Source of the DNA: an uncultured Isosphaeraceae bacterium
Lineage (GTDB): Bacteria > Planctomycetota > Planctomycetia > Isosphaerales > Isosphaeraceae
Assembly (NCBI GenBank): GCA_937907405.1
Contig: CALCIC010000408.1
Location: 1-5,048 of the forward strand
Direction of reading: 5' to 3'
Length of the DNA stretch: 5,048 bases
Part shown: in pieces, positions 1 through 5,048 of the stretch
Layout: every line of letters starts with the position of its first letter
Numbering within the stretch: the stretch's first letter is position 1
Made by a program: the position numbers and the translations under genes
The notes under the pieces: generated by a model
Database searches by the model: none
What the model saw: the letters and a program-made list of their open reading frames with translations, nothing else
What the model was told of the DNA's origin: nothing

Positions 1-224
1 TAGGGACGTCCCTCGGTCGTCCGGCCCGCCTCGACGACCGACACGCGGTCGGACGCCGCATCGACCGCCCGGAAGTAATCAACGACCGAGGCCCAGTCGG
101 CGAGCTTGCCGTCGGCCCCCGGCTGGAAGCCCAGCCGTTCGACTGGCGAGGGGACCGGCTGCGCCCGCGCGGGCGAGCATTGCGAGGTCAGCAGGCAACC
201 CAGGATCAAGACCGCGCGACGCAT
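1..224 (-). CDS. M14-family zinc carboxypeptidase, N-terminal part (runs off the left edge)
   Basis: Only the first 74 codons are in the window; the gene continues past base 1. It starts at ATG 224-222. Residues 1-21 form a Sec signal peptide: an MRR n-region, a hydrophobic core AVLILGCLL, and an ARA-Q site giving likely cleavage after residue 21. The mature protein should therefore be exported. The following segment has the usual opening of bacterial M14 (carboxypeptidase A-like) peptidases: LGFQPGADGKLADW, then VVDYFRAVDAASDRV, then VVEAGRTTEGRP. In this family it precedes the HxxE zinc site, which lies outside the window, so catalytic competence cannot be judged. The start overlaps the stop of the upstream YfhO-type gene by one base (TGATG), and a GGGGGAG ribosome binding site at 239-233 lies 8 bases before it. 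The family call rests on the N-terminal pattern only. Confidence 0.72.
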   Translation of the reverse strand, partial: MRRAVLILGCLLTSQCSPARAQPVPSPVERLGFQPGADGKLADWASVVDYFRAVDAASDRVSVVEAGRTTEGRP

Positions 225-2518
225 CAAGGAGTCTCCCCCACGGACGGCCCGGCGCGTCTTGAAGCCGCGGAGCGACGCGATCCGAAAGCCAGCACCCCAA
301 TCACCAAGACCAGCGCGGCGGCGCTGATCCCCGACGCGGTCCGCAGGTTCGTCGGTCGAAACGTGAACCGCGCGCGATGCGTTCCCGACCCCGGAAGATG
401 GAGGACCTGCACGCCGAACTCGGCCCGGTCGACGGGTCGCTCCGGCCCCCCGTCGATCGACGCGTACCAGCCAGGGTAATAGGTCCGGTTGACGACGAGG
501 TCGCACGGTCCGTCGTGCTCGACGATCGCTTCGCGACCGTTCCATTCGACCACCCGCGCGACCGTCGCGCGGGGCGCCTGCTCGTTCGAGGGTCGGTCCC
601 CTTCCTGATACCAGACGACCGTCGGATCGTCGTCGTAGCTGATCCCGGCGACCAGCGAAGCCTCGTCGGGTGCGTACCGCGCCCGGGTCGCCGCGCGAAC
701 CTGCGGCGTCACTTTTTTATAGCGAACCAGTCTCCAGCTTGCATGAGGAGGCGCGCCGGGGGGTTTGTGGACCAGGCGGTCGAGCGCGGAGTCCTCGGTC
801 GTGAGGATCGTCTCGACGTCGTCCCCGTCGACAGGGCCGTCCCAGACGCCGTGGGTTGCGCCGAACCGCCGCAACAAGCCTCGGCCCCAGGGTGCGTCCG
901 CGGCGGCGCGCTGTGTCAATCGCTCGAACAACGGATGCGGCGGCGGGGGCTTGAATCCGGTCTGAGGATAGATCGGCGCCATTCCGAACCGGAGCGGCAG
1001 GTCGTGCACCAGGCCGGCGACCCGACCGACTTCGCCCTCGTTCGCCAACGCGGAAAGCACGGGGCTCGACTCGGGGACGGCGATCGACCATCCCCAATCG
1101 GTCGTCGAAGTGTAGTAAAGGCCGCCAAGTTCGACGGCCGTCGCGACGAGCAGCACGCCGGGGCGGATCGCGCCGCGCGCCCGAGCGGCGAGCAGACCGA
1201 TCGCGACCACCCAGCACGCCGCCGCGAGCGCCAGGCTCAGAAGCAAGCGATCGCCTCCCAACTGGGCGAAATGGTCGGGTCGAACGCACCAGACGAATCC
1301 CCACCACCCGGCGATCGCCGCGAGCAGCGCGCTCAGCCCCAGGCCGATCATGACCCGCGTCGAAGAGGCGCAGTCGAGCCCTCGTCCCGCCGCCAGACAG
1401 AGGCCGAAGCTCGCCAACGCCAGGAATCGGCCGGGGGCGCGGAACAGCCCCATCCCCGGAATCGAGACGATCCACGCATACCCCTCGATCCAAAGCAACG
1501 GCATGACGGCAGTCAGGAACGTCGACGCCGAGACCGCCCACCAGAAGGCGCGCCCACGACCGGCGCCGCGGCCGGCGCAGAGCCCGATGATCGCCAGGAT
1601 CAGCGGTATCGTCCCGACGTAGAAGCAGGCCTCGTACCCCGTCGTCATCTGGGAATACCAGTAGCCGGCCTCGGGGCCCCCTCGAACGCCTCGGAACAGG
1701 GTCGGCGCGAACAGCTCGACCCAGTGCGCCGGTGGAAAACCGTAGAACGCCAGGTCGGTGAACGCGCGGCGGTCGAAGCCGACGAAGCGAGTGAGTTCCC
1801 ACGTCGCGGCAAGCTGCACCGCCATGATCGCCCCGCCCCAAGCCAAAGCCGCGACCAGGCCGAACACCCGCCCGCCGCGCCGGGGCGGTCGCGCCAGCCG
1901 GCAGAGACCGATCAGCGCCACGAGCCCCGCCGTCCACGATTGAACCTGGAAATGCCCGACCGAGAGCTGCATCGCATACGCGACCGCAAGCGCGACGAGC
2001 ACGCCCGGCCGGCCCTCTTCAAGAAACCTGTCCGCCAAGTAAAGACAGACGGGCAGATAGGCGAGGGCGTGGTAGATCGTTTCATGGCTGGAATGGATCG
2101 CCTGAAATCCACAAAAGCCGAAACTCAAGGCCGCGAGCGCCGCGCCTGACGCTGAGATCTCCAGCCGTCGCGCGTAGGCGAAGGTCGCGGCGACGAGCAA
2201 CAGATAATGCAGGAACATTGCAATCCGGTATGCGGCCGGGACCGGCAGGAGCCCGTACAGGAGCCAGTTGGGAGGATAGAACGCCGCCGCATGACTTTCG
2301 GCCACCATCGGGAAGCCCAGTCCCAGCCGATCACTCCAAAACGGCAGCCTCCCTTCCGCCAGGGCGCGGGCCAACTCCGTCTTGATCGGCCGGTACAGCC
2401 GGTCGGGATCGCCTCCCACCGGCTCGATCCCGATCAAGAGACCCGCAAGCAAGGCGGCGGCCAGACAGAGAGGCGGAAACACGGCAGCGCCGAGGACGGC
2501 CCTCGCAGCGGTCTTCAA
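224..2518 (-). CDS. YfhO-family polytopic membrane protein (GT-C-like, putative glycosyltransferase)
   Basis: A 764-residue protein with about 13 membrane spans between residues 5 and 467, an extracytoplasmic domain of about 260 residues, and a last span near 729-746 before an Arg/Ser-rich tail. It matches the YfhO family in several places: an acidic first outer loop (GDPDRLYRP, from residue 36) followed by GRLPFW and FYPPN (80-84); FRAPGRF (359-365); and a C-terminal NRTYYPGW (677-684) that opens a beta-rich module ending in RFTFRP. Bacillus subtilis YfhO is linked to glycosylation of lipoteichoic acid; the substrate here is unknown and probably differs. The frame is open to TTG 2632, but I chose TTG 2518. 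GGAAAGGA (2535-2528) lies 9 bases before it, the first span follows directly, and the 38 extra codons have third-position GC near 46%, far below the gene body. Its stop overlaps the M14 peptidase start. Family call firm, function inferred. Confidence 0.88.
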   Translation of the reverse strand: MKTAARAVLGAAVFPPLCLAAALLAGLLIGIEPVGGDPDRLYRPIKTELARALAEGRLPFWSDRLGLGFPMVAESHAAAFYPPNWLLYGLLPVPAAYRIAMFLHYLLLVAATFAYARRLEISASGAALAALSFGFCGFQAIHSSHETIYHALAYLPVCLYLADRFLEEGRPGVLVALAVAYAMQLSVGHFQVQSWTAGLVALIGLCRLARPPRRGGRVFGLVAALAWGGAIMAVQLAATWELTRFVGFDRRAFTDLAFYGFPPAHWVELFAPTLFRGVRGGPEAGYWYSQMTTGYEACFYVGTIPLILAIIGLCAGRGAGRGRAFWWAVSASTFLTAVMPLLWIEGYAWIVSIPGMGLFRAPGRFLALASFGLCLAAGRGLDCASSTRVMIGLGLSALLAAIAGWWGFVWCVRPDHFAQLGGDRLLLSLALAAACWVVAIGLLAARARGAIRPGVLLVATAVELGGLYYTSTTDWGWSIAVPESSPVLSALANEGEVGRVAGLVHDLPLRFGMAPIYPQTGFKPPPPHPLFERLTQRAAADAPWGRGLLRRFGATHGVWDGPVDGDDVETILTTEDSALDRLVHKPPGAPPHASWRLVRYKKVTPQVRAATRARYAPDEASLVAGISYDDDPTVVWYQEGDRPSNEQAPRATVARVVEWNGREAIVEHDGPCDLVVNRTYYPGWYASIDGGPERPVDRAEFGVQVLHLPGSGTHRARFTFRPTNLRTASGISAAALVLVIGVLAFGSRRSAASRRAGPSVGETP
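233..239 (-). promoter_or_regulatory. Ribosome binding site of the M14 peptidase gene, inside the upstream gene
   Basis: GGGGGAG on the minus strand lies 8 bases before ATG 224-222. It sits within the last codons of the YfhO-type gene. Together with the TGATG stop/start overlap it points to translational coupling, with ribosomes finishing the membrane protein able to restart on the peptidase. Confidence 0.6.
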
Positions 2519-2718
2519 CCCCTTGAATCCTTTCCACCGAGTCGGCGCTCGGTCTCGATCCTCGTAGTCCGAAACACCTAGTCGCTGTATTGATACCAAA
2601 ACCGGCGTTTTTTGTGGAGGAAGTCCGTCCAACGGCCGTGAGATTATCGTAATGTTTGAGGAGCGAGCACGAAATGGAGTAGAAGGTTCGACTCATAAGC
2701 ATCGGGAGAATCCGATCC
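2519..2718. promoter_or_regulatory. Divergent intergenic region between the YfhO-type gene and the zinc-ribbon gene
   Basis: About 200 bp between divergent starts, visibly richer in A/T than the flanking genes, especially 2580-2700. It must supply promoters in both directions. It holds a short palindrome GTAT-TG-ATAC (2587-2596) and a small hairpin AAAAC-CGGC-GTTTT (2598-2611). On the minus strand a GATAAT (2648-2643) resembles a -10 box, but no good -35 lies 17 bases upstream. No convincing small gene was seen here. Confidence 0.5.
2656..2685 (+). promoter_or_regulatory. Possible sigma70-type promoter for the zinc-ribbon gene
   Basis: TTGAGG (2656-2661) and TAGAAG (2680-2685) are separated by 18 bases. 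Each box matches consensus at 4 of 6 positions. Transcription would start near 2692, leaving a short leader that holds the GGGAG ribosome binding site at 2704-2708. The match is weak and rests on position and spacing only. Confidence 0.3.
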
Positions 2719-3453
2719 ATGATCTATATGAATTGTCCTTCGTGCGGCGCCCACGGCCGTATCCCCGAAGACCGGGTGAACACGCCGATCGTGTGCAAGA
2801 AGTGTCTGAAGACGTTCCACGTCAAGCCCTCGGGCCACGCAGTTGCGGGCGGGCCGCCGATCGAGGGCAAGGCCCACGGCCAGCCGCACGAGTTCGACCA
2901 CAGGCAGGACTTCGACCAATGGCTTGAGAAGTTCAACAACACGGTGCACAAGCTGATCCCGATCGCGACGGTGCTGGCCGTGGGCCTCGCCGTGGCGATC
3001 GGCTTCACCTGGTCGCAGCCGGCCCTTGAGGACCAGGTCGCGACGATGGCCACGGCCCTCGCCCGCGGCGACAAGGACGCCATCCGAGGACTGGCCGTGG
3101 AAGGGACCGGCGATGCGGCCGTCGAATGGCTAGGCCGAATCCATCCCGTGGTCAAGGACGCCATTCTGGCCTCCCCCACGGTCGTCCCCCTCGTCACGGT
3201 CATCGCCAAGCAGAAAGATCCCCGAATCGGCGGGGTCGCGGTTCGGGCGCGGATCAGTCCGGAAGTAATAGTCGGCCGGAGGGCCGTCGCCGAGAGCGCG
3301 CCGGACTCCGCCGCCGCGATGGCGCGGAGCATCGATGTTCCCTTGATTCTCGAAAGCAGCATTTGGAAAGGCTGGCGGCTCGACGGCGATCGCACGCTGA
3401 AGGCGTTTCAGAAGCAAGCCGAGGCTCTCCGAGTCGACAGCGACGCCCCCTGA
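2719..3453 (+). CDS. Zinc-ribbon, single-pass membrane protein of unknown function
   Basis: A 244-residue protein that I cannot assign to a named function. Residues 6-29 form a four-cysteine zinc ribbon (CPSC at 6-9, CKKC at 26-29), like the MJ0042/zinc_ribbon_4 fingers found at the start of many planctomycete and myxobacterial proteins. A Gly/Pro/His-rich linker (about 37-62) follows, then an amphipathic stretch and one membrane span (about 79-97, LIPIATVLAVGLAVAIGF). The C-terminal part of about 145 residues is mixed alpha/beta, has no motif I recognise, and ends in a Lys/Arg-rich segment around WKGWRLDGDRTLKAF. The likely topology is ribbon inside, C-terminal domain outside. ATG 2719 is preferred over ATG 2728 because GGGAG (2704-2708) lies 10 bases before it. 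The gene is divergent from the YfhO-type gene and codirectional with murB, but murB has its own promoter, so shared function is not implied. Confidence 0.85.
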   Translation: MIYMNCPSCGAHGRIPEDRVNTPIVCKKCLKTFHVKPSGHAVAGGPPIEGKAHGQPHEFDHRQDFDQWLEKFNNTVHKLIPIATVLAVGLAVAIGFTWSQPALEDQVATMATALARGDKDAIRGLAVEGTGDAAVEWLGRIHPVVKDAILASPTVVPLVTVIAKQKDPRIGGVAVRARISPEVIVGRRAVAESAPDSAAAMARSIDVPLILESSIWKGWRLDGDRTLKAFQKQAEALRVDSDAP

Positions 3454-3502
3454 CCGATCGGCCTCGACCGCTCGAAACCGCGCCCCGGTCTTGGGATGTG
3501 GA

Positions 3503-3526
3503 CCGCGCGGCCGCCTCTTCGCGCGG
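3503..3526 (+). other. GC-rich hairpin just upstream of the murB promoter
   Basis: CCGCGCG (3503-3509) and CGCGCGG (3520-3526) form a perfect 7-bp stem around a 10-base loop. It lies 49 bases past the stop of the zinc-ribbon gene and ends one base before the -35 box. No T-run follows, so it is not a classic intrinsic terminator. It could slow or end transcription from the upstream gene, or be incidental in GC-rich DNA. Confidence 0.35.
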
Positions 3527-3527
3527 C

Positions 3528-3556
3528 TTGACGGTGCCCCGGCTTGCGGCTACCAT
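3528..3556 (+). promoter_or_regulatory. Sigma70-type promoter for murB
   Basis: TTGACG (3528-3533, 5 of 6 to consensus) and TACCAT (3551-3556, 4 of 6) are separated by exactly 17 bases. Transcription should begin around 3563, about 40 bases before the preferred murB start. The match also helps to fix that start, since TTG 3491 would lie upstream of the promoter and GTG 3557 directly after the -10 box. Confidence 0.6.
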
Positions 3557-3604
3557 GTGCCCGTCCATATTCGGGAACGATTCTCGCCACACGGGGTTCG
3601 ACGC

Positions 3605-4489
3605 TTGCAGCATCCCTTCGAGGAATTCCGCGATTTCGTCACGGTGGGTCATCCCCTGTCTCCACTGCTGTGGTTCCGATTGGGGGGGCCGGCGGCTTAT
3701 TTCGCCAAGCCTCGCACGATCGAAGACCTCCAGGGCGTGCTCAAGCGGGCGCGCGACGCCTCAGTTCCTTTCAAGCTCCTGGGGGGCGGATCGAACGTCC
3801 TGGTGCGTGACGAGGGGGTCGAGTCGCTGGTGATCCACCTGGAAAGCCCGTTCTTCTCGGACGTCACGGTCGACGGCAACCGAATCACCGCCGGCGCGGC
3901 CGTACCGCTGACCGCCCTGATCTCTCAGACCGCCCGAGCCGGACTCGCGGGCCTGGAGATCCTGACCGGAATCCCCGGGACGATCGGCGGCGCGCTGCGG
4001 GGCAACGCCGGCAGCCGCCAGGGAGCGATCGGCCCGTTCGTCGGCGGCGTGTCGGTCCTCGACGCCAGCTACGAGCTGCAGGTCCGCGAGCGCGACGACC
4101 TGAGCTTCGTCGATCGCGGGTCCAACCTCGACGAGCCGGTCATCCTCTCGACGGTACTCGAACTCGCGCAAGAAGACCCGGAATCGGTCGTCCGCCGGAT
4201 GCGGCGGATCTGGATCGTCAAAAAAGAGAATCAACCCTACGGCCACCAGTCGTCGGGCTGCATCTTCAAGAACCCCTCCCCCGACGTCTCCGCCGGAGCG
4301 CTCGTCGACCAGGCGGGGCTGAAGGGGACCCGCCACGGCGGCGCCGAGGTCTCGGACCGCCACGGCAACTTCATCATCGCCCATCCCGGCGCCAAGGCCG
4401 ACGACGTCCTCCATCTGATTGATCAAATCCAGCAGCGCGTCTGGCAGCAGTTCGGCTACGAGTTGGAACTTCAGCTCCAGATCTGGTAG
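3605..4489 (+). CDS. murB: UDP-N-acetylenolpyruvoylglucosamine reductase MurB
   Basis: MurB is the cytoplasmic FAD enzyme that reduces UDP-GlcNAc-enolpyruvate with NADPH to UDP-MurNAc, the second committed step of peptidoglycan precursor synthesis. The 294-residue product has the usual length of the short (type II) form. Visible motifs are WFRLGGPA near the N-terminus, the FAD pyrophosphate loop GGGSNVLVRD (60-69), GIPGTIGGALRGNAGS (122-137), VKKENQPYGHQSSGCIFKNP (ending near 224) and AEVSDRHGNFI. By hand alignment with E. coli MurB, Arg159 matches R171 (DRGS), Ser229 matches C219 and Glu325 matches Q290; the last two are substitutions. The frame is open to TTG 3491. I prefer TTG 3605 because GGGG (3593-3596) lies 8 bases before it, a promoter covers 3528-3556, and homologous MurBs begin close to this point. 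GTG 3557 is the alternative. The ftsQ-like gene follows after 107 bases. Confidence 0.93.
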   Translation: MQHPFEEFRDFVTVGHPLSPLLWFRLGGPAAYFAKPRTIEDLQGVLKRARDASVPFKLLGGGSNVLVRDEGVESLVIHLESPFFSDVTVDGNRITAGAAVPLTALISQTARAGLAGLEILTGIPGTIGGALRGNAGSRQGAIGPFVGGVSVLDASYELQVRERDDLSFVDRGSNLDEPVILSTVLELAQEDPESVVRRMRRIWIVKKENQPYGHQSSGCIFKNPSPDVSAGALVDQAGLKGTRHGGAEVSDRHGNFIIAHPGAKADDVLHLIDQIQQRVWQQFGYELELQLQIW

Positions 4490-4596
4490 CCTGATTCTCG
4501 ACGCGGGGGCCGTTCCACGGTCGATCGCCTGCGGCATGCAAGGACGCATGGCCGTCGTTGGCTCTGAGTCCGAAGGCGCTGGGAGGAACCCGGGAG
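4490..4596 (+). other. murB-ftsQ spacer
   Basis: A 107-bp gap with no clear promoter or terminator, consistent with cotranscription of murB and the ftsQ-like gene. It contains a small hairpin, CATGC (4535-4539) and GCATG (4546-4550), with AAGGAC in the loop. The ribosome binding site of the next gene, GGGAGG, is at 4581-4586. No ddl gene or remnant lies here. Confidence 0.45.
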
Positions 4597-5048
4597 ATGG
4601 AGTACAGCGAACCGTCCCGGATCGTCGCCTCCGAGGGCCTGATCGAGGACGCGGGCTCCCCCTCGCGATCGCGTCGGTTCGATTTCGTCCGTCCCGCCGG
4701 CCGCCTCGACGCGCGCCGCCTGCTCGCGGCGCTTTTGCTGCTGGTCAGCGTCGGCATGGTCGCCGTCTTCCTCGGGCGACAGGCGCTCGACGCCGCGGTC
4801 GGCTGGCTGCAAGATCAACCACGCTACCAGCTTCGGTTTAATGAGATCCAGCTCGTCGCGCCGCCTCCCGAGTGGTTTCGCGGGGGCTCGCCGGTGTTTC
4901 TCGATCGGGTCCGCCAGTCGGCCAACGAGCCCGAGGTCCTCTCGCTGCTCAAGCTCGAACCGAGCCGGATCGAGCGGGCGTTCAAGCTGTTCCCCTGGGT
5001 GAAGGACGTCGAGAGTATCGCGTTCCCTCCCCGTGGGATCGAGGTCCG
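4597..5048 (+). CDS. ftsQ: FtsQ-like cell division protein with POTRA-type domain, N-terminal part (runs off the right edge)
   Basis: The first 150 codons are present and the frame is still open at the edge. The start is ATG 4597 with GGGAGG (4581-4586) 10 bases upstream; an in-frame TGA at 4492-4494 limits any extension. The order fits FtsQ/DivIB: a basic cytoplasmic tail of about 41 residues, one membrane span (about 42-60, LLAALLLLVSVGMVAVFLG), then an extracytoplasmic region. Residues 79-150 resemble the FtsQ POTRA domain, best seen in the lxxLEPSRIERAFKLFPWVKDVESIAFPP segment (about 118-145), where FPWV matches the family's conserved lPWV. The first strand is less typical, since APPPEWFRGGS replaces the usual short G-containing turn. 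FtsQ recruits later division proteins and links them to septal wall synthesis. Position right after murB supports the call; the C-terminal beta domain cannot be checked. Confidence 0.75.
   Translation, partial: MEYSEPSRIVASEGLIEDAGSPSRSRRFDFVRPAGRLDARRLLAALLLLVSVGMVAVFLGRQALDAAVGWLQDQPRYQLRFNEIQLVAPPPEWFRGGSPVFLDRVRQSANEPEVLSLLKLEPSRIERAFKLFPWVKDVESIAFPPRGIEV

Noticed and set aside
1..224. Lipoprotein signal in the M14 peptidase (Cys10 or Cys16)
   Set aside because: Cys10 comes too early and LTSQC at Cys16 is not an acceptable lipobox; an ARA-Q signal peptidase I site fits better.
717..1937. A 406-codon minus-strand frame within the YfhO-type gene
   Set aside because: It is an Arg/Gly/Ala-rich out-of-frame shadow of the same gene, with no recognisable motif.
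377..2149. A 590-codon open frame on the plus strand opposite the YfhO-type gene
   Set aside because: It is the mirror of a GC-rich coding sequence. The product is full of Arg, Gln, Pro and Asp with no domain or membrane logic, while the minus strand encodes a clear family member.
2331..2720. A 129-codon minus-strand frame starting with ATG 2720-2718 and running through the divergent spacer
   Set aside because: It overlaps the 5' end of the YfhO-type gene out of frame, has no ribosome binding site and shows no coherent protein character. It only appears because the spacer lacks stops in that frame.
3503..3526. The GC-rich hairpin as an intrinsic terminator
   Set aside because: The stem is perfect but no T-run follows and a promoter begins at once, so I list it as a hairpin of unknown role.
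3761..4549. A 262-codon minus-strand frame opposite murB
   Set aside because: It lies antisense to a well-supported MurB, has an Asp/Arg/Val-rich composition and shows no family pattern.
4419..4841. A 140-codon plus-strand frame across the murB end and the ftsQ start
   Set aside because: It overlaps both real genes out of frame and is Arg-rich. The in-spacer ATGs lack a ribosome binding site.

Overview
The window is GC-rich DNA with strongly G/C-biased third codon positions. It most resembles a planctomycete chromosome of the Isosphaeraceae type: a YfhO-type membrane protein, an M14 carboxypeptidase, a CxxC zinc-ribbon single-pass membrane protein, and a short MurB next to an FtsQ-like gene. 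This lineage call is inferred from protein character, not from a marker gene. No rRNA, tRNA, CRISPR array, insertion sequence or phage gene was seen.

The layout is two divergent blocks. On the minus strand, reading leftward from about 2518, a large polytopic YfhO-family protein (224-2518) is followed by the first 74 codons of a secreted M14 zinc carboxypeptidase that runs off the left edge. Their stop and start codons overlap in a TGATG, so they are almost certainly cotranscribed and translationally coupled. A spacer of about 200 bp (2519-2718), more AT-rich than its surroundings, separates this pair from the plus-strand block and should hold divergent promoters.

On the plus strand, a 244-residue protein of unknown function (2719-3453) has an N-terminal four-cysteine zinc ribbon and one membrane span. 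A 151-bp gap follows, with a GC-rich hairpin and a good sigma70-type promoter (TTGACG, 17 bp, TACCAT). Then come murB (3605-4489; peptidoglycan precursor synthesis) and the 5' part of an ftsQ-like gene (4597 to the right edge; division-site membrane protein with a POTRA-like domain). murB and ftsQ form a remnant of the division and cell wall (dcw) cluster, without the ddl gene that often lies between them.

The observation most worth checking is in MurB. By hand alignment to E. coli MurB, the arginine of the catalytic set is kept (R171), but the proton-donor serine is a cysteine (C219) and the catalytic glutamate is a glutamine (Q290). I did not find a convincing new multi-gene system. The rest looks like ordinary core and accessory chromosome.
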